A program made the position numbers and the translations under genes. Positions 1-11,204 of a stretch of 64,000 bases of DNA are shown here, one piece after another. Under the pieces are notes generated by a model. That model was not told where the DNA came from. It made no database searches and worked only from the letters and a program-made list of their open reading frames with translations. Every line of letters begins with the position of its first letter. Within the stretch, counting starts at the first letter, position 1. This stretch comes from Parelaphostrongylus tenuis (Eukaryota > Nematoda > Chromadorea > Rhabditida > Metastrongylidae), in assembly GCA_019055375.1 (NCBI GenBank), contig JAHQIW010006223.1, positions 62,001-126,000 of the forward strand, in the 5' to 3' direction.

Positions 1-1202
1 ACATCCATTTGTGGAACAAAATACGCCATTCAATTTCACCTGATTTCAGCTATCGAACGAATACTAGTCATCTAGACGAAAAGGTCTTTTTCAGAATAAA
101 TCCAAGTTTCACGATCGCAATCCTTGAAATGCGATTGCATGTGACAGAAATCGTTCTCAAAAGTGAAGATTTTCAAGACAGTTGACCGTCTTCTTAGAAA
201 GTTTACAAAAGTTTTCATCAATGATTTTTCAGGTTTTTTAGCAAACTAGTTTATAAGACTTGAAATATAACTATATAATCCCAAAATTCCGCTTCCAATT
301 AGAAAAATCAGACTGCGATTGCAAAGCGTTATCTTTTATTCTAAACATTAAAACGTACTGTATTTCCAGACAACAAGCCTAGTATTAGAGTCAGAATTTC
401 TTAAGCTCTCTATTGACTACAAAAACATCAAGAAGTTATGAAAAAATACCCAACAGCTGCTGGGAATATGTTCGTTTTCGCAAGTATATGGTTTTTTTTC
501 TTTTGTAAAAGGAAAGATTTTGGGCAACGTCAGCGTTAATCTTACCAAAATCATTCACAAAGGAGTGTTATCAAAGACATTTTATCGTATTTCGATGGCA
601 GTGTTTTCTCTCAGAGCTTTTTCTAGCACTTTATTTGATCTGTTGTCGTAGTACTTTGTTTCTTTTTTTTTCACTGTGCGGATCCCAGTACTTTTAGCAT
701 TCGAATCGTTTTTTGTCTTCTTCTTGAATGGCGTAGAAGACGGTTGAGCGTGCCTCCTTGCAATCTCAAGGATAGCCTTGCTGTGGCGTTCCATAGGGCG
801 TTGTTGTTGAGTGAAGGAGACGGATATGGGGTGGGGTCGGTTCCACGCGTGCCGGGACGAGCATCACAATCACTCGGCCACGGCGCCACCTCAGAGCTTT
901 ATTGACCCGATTTTGTATCAGAGCACATACCATTCTTCGTAGCCCGTCCGAAAGGCGCGCCTAGGTGAGGATCATATTGGTTCTCATCATCCGCAAAGAG
1001 ATATATCTAAGTACAAATCAGTTTCAATAATCTTTTCTCTTTCGGCTGTATCACGTGAGCGCCCAAATTTTTTGTATATGAAAGGTTGGCAACGGTGCAA
1101 ATGAAAATAGTGCCTGTATTACTGCAATATGCGAAAATGGACCATATACACGAAATAAGCAGTGATTTTGGTAATGAAAATATAGATAGACCATAATTTC
1201 AG
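1..1202. other. Intron of the CNG channel gene, repeat-bearing
   Basis: No channel exon was found here. The exon that should encode the start of the cyclic-nucleotide-binding domain (a SPGD-type motif) is absent, so this is read as the 3' part of a long intron ending at the acceptor ATAATTTCAG at 1193-1202. It contains one copy of the dispersed 300-bp repeat described at 588-905. Short ORFs on both strands are repeat-derived. Confidence 0.6.
588..905. repeat. Dispersed repeat, copy of the family at 37.1-38.0 kb
   Basis: A stretch including GTTCCATAGGGCG and GAGCATCACAATCACTCGG is shared with 37100-37255 in the same orientation and, as the reverse complement, with 37335-37560 and 37730-37990. 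Purine-rich runs (AAGAAGAC and its complement) mark one end. No transposase or tRNA-like promoter was recognised, so it is probably a non-autonomous element of unknown class. Confidence 0.6.
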
Positions 1203-2716
1203 GAGATGTTCATTGTTAAGCGTGGAACGTTGCATGTCATCGATGAGGATACCTCAACGCCAACAATGGTGGGTAGATACCATCAGATTTACGAGTAAAT
1301 CAAAGAGCAAGAAGATGACTTGATAAAAAACAAACATCGTTGTTGTAAAAAATTTATTGAATAAAATTAATCACTGGCAACAATCTAGGTAACTTACGTT
1401 TAGAAGATCACAGACGGAGCCACGATTGGTGAAATGTCGGTGATTCTGATCGCTGGCAATCAGCTGGGTGATCGTCGAACAGTATCGTTACAATCCGAAG
1501 GTTATTCGGATGTCTATATATTGAATCAAGACGATGTTTCGGCAATTTTACAAGATTATCCGTTGGACAGAGAGACATTGATTAATAACGGTGAGCACAG
1601 AATTTTGTGCAATTTATAACTAATCGTTTTGAGTCAAACGAAAAAAAAAAAACTAAGATTACATTCTTCCATATAAATGCGTCATATTTCTTTGGAACAT
1701 CTCAAGGCAATAAAATCACTCTCGTTGCCCTAATTTGCTTGTCACAATTTTAAGAGAAATGAAAAGATCAAGTTTTCAATTGGAAAAAGTACTGTAAATC
1801 ATAAAGTGTGAGCAAAATTTCCAGGAGTGCTCTCAGCAACTAAGTAGTTGTCGATCCTTGCAAATCAGAAAATGTTTCGCCTCCTTGTGAGTAAAGTTAA
1901 ATTAGTGGCATGATGATTATATTGAACAGTTTACGATTTAAGTGATAACAGAAAGTATTTCACCAATCAACAGCACCTCATGTAAAAATCCACGTTTGCT
2001 CAACAGGAATAAGAATTCAATCAGCTTTTTTTCAGACCAATAGTCCTCAATTTTACAATTTGCGCACGAGTTTGTTTTACAAGGTTTATCAGACTTCACC
2101 ATAACGCTTACAGTCTAACTGGCCTTTTCTTAAACTGGTTGAGACGGGAACTATGTAGTTTCAAGTCGACCTACATGCCACCAACCTCTCTTGGCAGTCG
2201 TAGAGTAGATAAACCGGTACACTTTGTTATTCAGCAAAAGAAATGCTACGATCACGAAATCTACTATCTGAGAATGCTGCCGGTGATGAGCTGATCACCA
2301 TGTTGTCACTAGAGGAACAACTAAAGCGACTGAAAAACCAGATCGGCGAACTAGATAGACAGCTGAACAATATGTGTACTTCATTTGAGGTTAGTTTTTT
2401 CTCCGTTTCTATCTGTTGACTGAGATCTGGGATTAAAGATGTCACTACGATTTTCCATTTATGTTCTAGAGTAGAAAAAATTAGTACAAAAGGAACATAT
2501 GCGAGAATTTAGCCCATAGTTTTCAACAGCAAGATAGTTTTTGTGACTTGCTCAGTGGCTTTAAGTCACCTGAATTGGCTTTCATATCACTAATCTATCA
2601 GTTTTTAGCACCTCTCCGTTCATATGAAACAAAGAGTGACGACGGTTGAACGAATATTCGCGCAGCATCGAAATCGTATAAAAAAAGACTGCATCAGTGG
2701 AAAAATCATATTCTAA
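1203..2716 (+). CDS. Cyclic nucleotide-gated channel, alpha-type subunit (3' exons only)
   Basis: Partial gene: four exons at 1203-1268, 1404-1590, 2235-2389 and 2609-2716, giving 171 aa and a TAA stop, with phases 0, 1 and 0 that all match. The first two exons encode the end of a cyclic-nucleotide-binding domain: EMFIVKRG, then GATIGEMSV, and IAGNQLGDRRTVS, whose RRT arginine normally contacts the cyclic nucleotide phosphate, followed by GYSDVYIL. Exon 3 (AKEMLRSRNLL) continues into a coiled coil, and exon 4 (LSVHMKQRVTTVERIF) completes the C-terminal leucine zipper that drives trimerisation of alpha subunits. The protein would be a plasma-membrane cation channel opened by cGMP or cAMP, used in nematode sensory neurons (TAX-4, CNG-1, CNG-3 and CHE-6 are the C. 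elegans family). Pore and S1-S6 exons must lie left of the window. The orthologue cannot be assigned from this piece. Confidence 0.88.
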
Positions 2717-5700
2717 CAACATGGACAACAAGTTTTTCAGAGGAGTATCATTAATATTACGATGTGGTGTTTGATGAATTTTAACAACATCTACGTTTAT
2801 TCTCTGTGATAAATTTTCTCTCAAAATTCAACTACGTGAATCTTCTTATTTCACATGGTAGTGTTATATAGATTCCTATAAGCCCTAGAAAATGTCTACA
2901 TCATTGAGTGATATTTGTAGATGACAATGACTAACGGAGCGGTTATAATAGAATAGTTAAGAGATCCTCTGTTACTGAAACGCTCACTGTTTGATCCTGC
3001 ATTGCGAGTGAACAAAACCCTTCATACTTTTCAACTCGACAAAGCAAACTAGTGTCTGATGTCTGAAAAACACTGGCGTATATTTAGGCAGGCTCTTTAA
3101 AAATAATTGCCCTGAAATTTACATCAAATTACCTCTATGATTCATCAGTCGAGTCGAATGCTTGATACATCGTTGAGGAGTGTTCGATACTAAAAATCTT
3201 TTTGAACAGCGGCAACGTGAATCTGAACTGAATTGTAGCCACCAAAAATGTCTGCCGAGTGCAGTACACTGTTCATTTTCCGCTTCGTAATGAAGGACAG
3301 TGATGGAAGTAGTGAAAGCCCTTCGAGTCACACGATCGTACTATGGAAGGTGAAACATATTTTATAAGATTAGGTCACTCCTATTGTCCTTGATTTCGAA
3401 TCAAAATACCGTCACCTCTCTTTATGATGCTCTAAGTTTGAATAATTTCTTGGCTAATGTCAAGCTATAAAATATCACTATTACATGTTTCAGCAAAGGG
3501 TGATTTTATTTAACTCTGATTTATTAGAAAATGATACTTGCTATTTCGTTTTTTCTTCAAAATTTGTTCCATGACTTTTTGCTGTACCTTTGTCCACTAC
3601 GTTTTTACTAATATTTTTTATTCTATGAACATGCACTATTTGAAAGGTGCGATTTCCTGGGTTGGTAGATAATTTGTTCGTTTACTAAGCTTGAGTTGAA
3701 TAAATTGTTGATTGTTCAAGTAGAAACTGCTGCGCTGGATCCATTCGTTCAATCGTGAGGACAGAACAATAATTTTGCAGTAATTCATGCTCTAAAAGCA
3801 CTGTTAATAATTCCCAATATTTGCAAAATCAGTGGCGATGAAATTCAGTGGAAAGTAGCACACAAAAATCTTTCAGGTAATAAATTTTTTCGATCCTTTT
3901 TCTCCCAGATGTTTACTCACTTGGTGATTCGAGGAAAACAGAACTGTTGGAGTCACTGGTTCCCGTATGATTCCCAATATATTCTAATAATTCTGCAATA
4001 CCTATCGTGAGATGTGGGAGCACCTTAGTATGAACGCCTCGGGATTCTACGAAATATCATGCCTAGTTAGCTTTCGAAGTGTGCATGAGCAGAGAAGGCA
4101 GCCATCTCCACTGAAGACGGTAGGAAAAAAATGAATTTAATGGAAAGGGTGATCTAACTCGCTTAATATACTAAGGCGACCATTTGAGTATTTTGATTGA
4201 AAACGAATATCTGTGAACTGTGCGAGCACGGACACTCCTCATGATTGATATGTCACTGGCTTCGAAAAATGCTCATTATCTAAACTCTCCTCATGGTCGG
4301 GTAGGATTTTCAGAATTCGTCATCACTAGCAGTTACCGTCCTGTGTATCGAAAGAAGACTTACTACTTTCTTACTAAGTTACCCAAGTTTGCGCTAATTT
4401 CCTAAAATCAGTTTGGATTCCGAATGGAAATCTCAGACTCTGTGCTTTGGACAGTCATACTCCATTCAGTTAATGACAGGCAATGAACGCCATTTATAAC
4501 TATAAGCAATCCCACGCTACAGTAACAAACTATAGGAAAATTCGAAAATATAACTATGCAGAACAGAACGTTCCCCAAAACCCCATTTTTAACTATTTGT
4601 CACAAGTGCTTAAAGAGTATTTCGGTTAGAAATTCAGAATTAAAAAATTTTAGATTATCAGAAAGTTGAACCCATTATTTCGTAGTAATAGTTATATTAC
4701 AACGTCCCTCACATTTTCTTGCTGGTCCAGTTACCCTAGTTTTCAACCGGATTCGGAATGACATAATAAAGTTCACTGAATAATCCATCATAAATATAAA
4801 ATAGACTTTGCAAAACAGAGCGATTTTCGACATGAATATGGCCACTTATTTCGCTTCGTGCATTTTCAGAGGCAATTATCGAATCCGATATAAAAGATGA
4901 GTTATCACCGCATGACTGCCAACTCCGCTGTCATGACATCCAACGTACTTTTTTTATTCCTGACAAAACAACATGTCTGTTTGATTCGTTGTTGCCTGGT
5001 TCTCTCTAGCTTTTTGTAATTTCCAGTGGATGGCGGTGAAAGGGCGTCCATTTTGACCATTAGCGACGTCTACACAGTTACACGAACTCTGCAGTCAAGA
5101 TCAATATTACTCCTTCTATACCTTTTATGAGGAATGGAAACTAAACCAGCAACAACATCTCTAGAATCCGGATTTCATTAAATCTTGAAATATTCGCTCA
5201 AACTCTTTCCCTTAGTAGCGGGCTGACACGATGGTGCGAAAATATTGTCTGACTAACGTTTCAGTCTTATCACCTCCTTCAGAGCCGGAATGATTCTGAG
5301 TGGTTACCTGCAACCATTCGTCCTCCAGTACGGGTTTTCGAAGTTCTTTTCTTGTGCCATCATATTTAATTCGAAAAATAAGTTGCCAGAGCTAGGGAAA
5401 AGCCCGTAGGGGACCACATCTATCGAATTTTATATGAAGTATGAAATTTAAGGCCTTTCTCCCTAAATAAAAGTTTCTTCTTAATTATTTCTTAACCATT
5501 TGAAGCTTAAATTTCTGCAATTTCAACAATATGTATAATTTCAAAGTGAGAATTTCTATTCAGTTGCAGCAGCGGAAATATAACTATGTTTCACACTCAA
5601 TTTGCTCCATTTGCTCGGCTAGGACTTCTATATGGCTCTTCACCGAAATATCATTAATGACTAGATAGTCCAGATCTTGAGGATTTTGACAATGTAACTG

Positions 5701-6814
5701 GTTTTTGAGTACTTATTATAATACGCTGCAAGAGTAAAAAGAAGAATTCATTTGTTACCCACATGAATGTCTCATTGGTGACTATAGGGAACTTTTACAC
5801 GTTAGAGACCTCTTATCGTCACATAAAGAATGAAATACTACAAATGAACCTTTCATAAAAGTTCTTTGGTATAAAGAGCGACTTGTTCTCTGTAAGTCGT
5901 TCATTTTCAGCGGTAGTACCGCATCCTTGTAAACGATTAAGCAAACTTTCAACTCCTAACATGCATGTGTAGTTGTATCTCCTGCCTTGAGAGAATATAG
6001 CATGAAGTCACATTTTCTACAACTAAACACCTCTAATAGAGTTTATGTGAGGGTAATTGCAGAATGTAGCTGAAATAAATGTAGGAAGAGGATGCGTTAT
6101 TGTGGAAAATACGATACTTCCCCTATTATCATTCAGATTCAAAAAAACGCACTTTTATTCTTATCCGACATTTTAATAATCAATCGATAGCTTGAATTTC
6201 GAGAATTAAAAATGGTTTTATTTGTTTTTTATAAGGCCTTTATACTACGCTGTAATAGTACAAAAGAGAATTTTATTTCACACTCAAGCATTTTTCGCTG
6301 AGCAAAGCCTTTCCTCTAAGAATTCAGTAATTAGTCGATAACAAAAATTTGGATCAAGTTGATAGTGTTTTTGGATTAATCAAAAAAAAAACGTTATAAT
6401 GCACTGTAACACGGAAATTAAGATGCGGCACTCGTGGATGGACTTCGCAACAATAGGATAAAGCCATCCCCTTTCACTGACCAAAAGGTAGCTTAAATTT
6501 TGAGAATTTCAGCAATGATTGCCTATTGAAAAAAGTTTCTTAAAGAGCTGTAGGAACAAGAATAAAATTGTGCTGCGCATTTGAGTAAGGTGATCTACGA
6601 AACACATGTCGGTGCTGAAGAGAGCATAGTGGCAATTTATCTGGTACTTGTCGGTTCCCTCGGCTGAATGGTTCCCTCGGCTGAATTGCCTATCGTGGAA
6701 TTGGAGCTGATAAATCGTACAAAGACGAATTTTGCACTCTGCTCAGTGGTTCCTGTAGCGCAATGCACCACACATTGCCAACAAAATGTTTTCTCCACAG
6801 AACACGGCGCAAAA

Positions 6815-7095
6815 ACTCGGCGCAAGCAAAGCAACGGTGATCTGCTTACGAGTTCAGCCCTGTGGATACTGAGGCAACGAAAATTTGCCACCCTAAAAAC
6901 CTCCAGCGCATACAGAGCAACGGTGATCTGACATTCAGTACAGCTTGCGAGTTCGGTCCTCTGGACACTGAGCCAACAAAAAATTACGGAATTAGAACAC
7001 TAAGATTTCATCGAACGCAAAGCAGCTGCAATTTGACATCCAGTACGGCATATGAGTTCGGCGCTGTGGAAGTTAAGAGATCACATTTACCTGCA
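6815..7095. repeat. Diverged tandem repeat, about 86-105 bp period
   Basis: Three units can be aligned by eye. Each has a GCAACGGTGATCTG-type start (at 6831, 6917 and a diverged one near 7022), then a GAGTTC(A/G)G block, then CTGTGGA or CTGGACACTGAG. A further isolated CAACGGTGATTTGCC lies near 7246. The plus strand stays open across units, producing short overlapping ORFs, but no family was recognised and I treat it as non-coding. Confidence 0.55.
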
Positions 7096-8401
7096 TTGCT
7101 AACGATGCAGATATCGCCATAAAAATACCCGACATATCCACAGAAATGTATATTCTGATATAAACACGGCGATTTCAAGCCTTTCAAGTAATGAGAACGA
7201 CTACGAAGAATTACCTACGGCAATAAAGGGTTTGCTTGCGAGCGCCAACGGTGATTTGCCTACAATCCCACCAAAAGCTATTCACATTGAACATCTTGGA
7301 GATGTGCAAACTATCGCATTCACCAACCTCTCAAGACATAATTTGCAGCAGAGAGTCTTTATCAAGACTACTTATGGATCAGCGCATATCCTTATTACGG
7401 GTTTCTAATAAGGAGAAAAATGGCAAAGGCAAACTCATTGATATCGCTAAGATTTGTGCTATCGAATGGCTAGTGGATGTCTGAATCTGCCCAACGAAAG
7501 ATGCTTGGAAGTGAAAGAAAATTCTTCTTTTACTTTTACAGTATGATACAGAAAGTATTTGAAAATAAAAGAAAACTTACAAGTTCTCAAAATTCAAGCT
7601 TCGAATAATTATTAAAACGTCAAAGAGGGATGAAAAATGTGTTTCATGAGTATGAGTGCGGATAGTGAAAAGGTACCGCAAATACTTCTCGGGAAACACA
7701 TATTTTTGACCAATACTTTGAATAGTGCAGATATTCCAGGCTTTTTACTCAAACAAGATTGTCGCTCCACGCTCAAAATTCCTCCGCTGTCTATAAGTCC
7801 TCAATATTTTCTCATATACTTCAATTATATATAATTGGAAGTAAACGATTGACTGATGCAGACTTACCTGTAATGAAACTTATCTGGAGTGGTATTTCAT
7901 GCAGCATGCACCATCATTTTTGATGAATTACTCATCGCTTTCTAATTTCTACTTACTATGACGGCTCTTGGGCCTTGTTAAAACTAGGGAAGATCGAAAC
8001 TGAAGATTTTTATTGTGATTCCCTTCGTAAAATTCACTGCAATTGCTTGATTGCCAAATTCACTATGACTGCGCAATAAACCAGTATTTTCTCTATATAC
8101 GACACATTACCTGAATCAAAAGCATATAAGTGAGTAGAGGAAATCGTGTTTCATCAAAGTAATACAAGGACTCAAAATTTTTTGCATAAAGGAAAAAAAG
8201 AATCTTAGTTAAACGACGGATATCGCGTAATTCGCTCTGCGCGCATCGATTTCTACAGCGATAGCTTGGTTTAAAACCATGCCATGATGAATATGTTTTT
8301 GGATCGAGCTCCTCAAGCTTTCCAAAAATAATTGTGATTCATTATAATTTAGATTCTTTATGCCTTAAGTGCTTTTTCGGAGTGTTGTTTCGAATATGTT
8401 C

Positions 8402-8491
8402 AGAAGAACTGAGTGGTGAGCAAAAATTAGACCTCAGATGGTAGTTGATCCCGCGTTTCAGCTGTACCAGAGCGCGTGCTACCACTCGTTA
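8402..8491 (-). repeat. tRNA-derived SINE, family A (diverged)
   Basis: Read on the minus strand, a degraded tRNA-like head (GTGGTAGCACGCGC, then an altered B-box-like stretch) is followed by GAGGTC and the tail TTTTTGCTCACCACTCAGTTC. The same tail follows the copies at 8679, 30983 and 31094. It is the most degraded of the four family A copies. Confidence 0.6.
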
Positions 8492-8678
8492 GTATATTTG
8501 AAGTATCGCAACACTGCGAAAAAGCTGTTAAAACAGAAGGAATTTTGATTATAATGTAACGCAATGGCTGTCAACTTAACTTGATCTAGAGAGCGATATG
8601 TACTCAGCCGACGAAACCTGTTACTGTTGGTGGCTCATAGCTATGATAGTCAGAAGAATGAGTGGTGGATAAGCGGTG

Positions 8679-8779
8679 GCCTCGGTGGTGTAGTGGTAGA
8701 ACGCGACCCCGGTATGGGTGAAACACGGATTCAACTTCTGTCTGAGGTCGAACTTTTGCTCAGCACTCAATTCTCTTAA
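8679..8779 (+). repeat. tRNA-derived SINE, family A
   Basis: The head begins GCCTCGGTGGTGTAGTGG, an A-box-like start, and contains a B-box-like GGATTCAACTTC and a closing CTGAGGTC that pairs with the first seven bases. It is followed by the family tail ending ACTCAATTCTCTTAAG. It is diverged from the well-preserved copy at 30983-31055. Confidence 0.7.
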
Positions 8780-9343
8780 GTATGATTGTGATTCATCCGT
8801 GCAGCGAGATCGATGTTTTTTTTTTCGAAAAATTATCCTAAAAGCCGAAAAATAATTTATAGTCACCTGAAATTTTCTATCGATCAATAGGAAGCTCCTT
8901 AATCGGCATAAAAAAATGATAAGAGTTTCATGATAGAAACAGTTTTTTCAGGTCTTTCTCATCAACAATCACAGCTAATTCTACGACTTTGCTATCTGTA
9001 CTCGAAAATTAATCACCATAACCTATCACAAACAAATTTTAAATCTAATCTGGTATATCAGATCTTTAAATCTGGATACAAAAGTTCGGTACTCCAATGA
9101 AGACGTTTTCATTCATATTTGTGATGAAAACTGCATAGACCTATTTATTGTATAGGTCTTTTTGTATGCCGTCATTTACAAATATCAAAAAATCGCTTCA
9201 TAAGGATTCAATATTTCAGTATCACTGCCTCAACAACTACTACTAGTCTTCTTAAATTCAATTCCAAGTGCTCTATGCATGGTTTACAATGAACTTTACT
9301 AGACAAATTTGAGTCAACCTTTGAAGAAGAGGTTCATCACGTA

Positions 9344-9362
9344 GATATATATATATATATAA
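9344..9362. repeat. AT dinucleotide microsatellite
   Basis: Roughly nine AT repeats in an intergenic stretch. No associated feature. Confidence 0.8.
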
Positions 9363-11204
9363 ATACGTTAAAAAATTTGTAATAATCTAAAATTTGTTAC
9401 CATGCAACTATCTTGTCCATTGAGGAGAAAAAAGCGGAGAAGAAATGCCCAAAAGGCCAGCATTTCTTTCTTGGTGTCGTATTTCATCGTTAAACAAGGT
9501 TTCACCACTGGCTGTGACATTTGTGATTGCCATTGCAGTCGTACTTCTCACCGCATTTATCCGCCTAACAAATCTAAATATGTATTCTTAGGGTTTTCTT
9601 TGCAATGCCTCTAATGTCTACTCAGCGATCAGAAGAAATTAGGTAACTCTGCCCTGCAAAGACACTAACTGAGTCTTTCCTAACGTCTTTTTAACGATCA
9701 ACGGAAGAAATGATGATATGTGTAGTGAGCGATAGTACGACGATTTCAAAAAATGGATCGGTATTGTTGTAAGGTTTGATGAGACCTCACATATAAACAT
9801 AAACATGAATAGACGCAATCAAAAGCAAACAAACGCACCCATACATAGACCCATGACATAATTATGTTCACTCGAAGAATAGCAACTTAAGCTCAATAAT
9901 GACTCTGAAGTCGTCATAGTCGCAAAACGACTTGTCTATTCGCTCTTCAAAATTACTAGGATATTCAACTACACTTCTTTTCACTACTTCAGATTTTTTG
10001 CTGAATTGAATGAAGTTAATCATTGTTGCTATCTTATTGGCTTCGAGTCATGCCCACGTCCACCTCAACGCTTCTGAGAAAGGTGGTGAGTGATTTAATG
10101 ATGTTGATTATGACTGCATGTCATGCTGCGGCGTTCTAATAATCTTGAAGAGTGTGACATGGATCGTTGGACAAAACTCCTTCGATAGCTCACTCAATAA
10201 CGATGGTGGTGTGATGTTCGTGCACGCCTATTCGTTGAGAGCTCTGAGAGATCTAATTGCGTGTAATGCATAAGTTGACATGAGAAAGAGTCAATCTCAT
10301 TTGGATACCCAGCTAAGATAAAGCTGTGGTAGGACGCATCTTTCTAACAAGTTTACTCAGAAGTTGTTGAATCATCTCCACAATGTACGAAACGATGATG
10401 GTGACGGGATGAAAGCACCTCAGAGAGCTCGTAACCACTGAAGCGAATTGTCTAAGATTGAGCTTAAATCTTCTCATTACTTTACTACCAAAATTATGAA
10501 GACTTTTTCTAAATGCAACGATGCTGAATGATGGGCAAAACTTTGACGTCAGACGGCACTACACCCGCACTTCACCCTTTCCAGAAAAGGGTACCTTTTT
10601 TCAAACCACTGTAGAAAAAGTAGAAAAAACGAGTCGAAAACATTTTACGTTTCTTACGAGGAAAATTTTTGAGAAAAACGTTTTTTCAAAGCATTTGCCG
10701 TTCAGCAGTGTGCTCACTAGGTTTTCCACTACACCATTGAGCCATTCGCTCTGCCTTACCCGCAAAAAGGTAATTTTGGGTTCGAGGCCACTTTAAGCTT
10801 CAAATTTTGTAGCATTTCAGCACTTTTTTGGTTATATTTCACATATTACCTTGTCGATGAAAATGAACTAGGTAGAAAATAGAGTTGAACATTGTGACAA
10901 CCATATCTTCAGCTCAAATGAGGCTTAAGCTGATTAGTACTCTTTAAATCAATCTCTGCCTTACCCGAGTTTGGTATACTAAATGGTGATGGCCACTGAT
11001 TAGGTTTGAACACATGTGGAAACAAAAGCGAGGACCTCGTTTGTGCAGTCGCAAACTTAATAAACCTTCGGGAAGGATAAGTGCGGGCTCGTAGTCATCT
11101 CATGTTTCTAGTTTCGTTCGCATCTCAGCACTCGTGTGGCTAGATTTTACGGTGCCCTCTACTGTTAAAGTAAACAAAATTGATCAGCAAATAAGACTTA
11201 GAAA

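Larger units (their letters stand above)
2717..11204. other. Intergenic region without a recognisable gene
   Basis: About 8.5 kb between the CNG channel stop and the first exon of the charged-protein gene. I found no exon set with matching phases or familiar domains. It holds degraded MITE-like sequence (roughly 4.6-6.6 kb), a short diverged tandem repeat at 6.8-7.1 kb, two SINE copies at 8.4-8.8 kb and an AT microsatellite at 9.34 kb. Confidence 0.5.

Noticed and set aside
4378..4395. TTACCCAAGTTTG, identical to 13 nt of the nematode SL1 spliced leader
   Set aside because: The following bases do not match the leader, there is no donor GT after it, and no Sm site or stem structure was seen. 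Probably chance or a retro-copied scrap.
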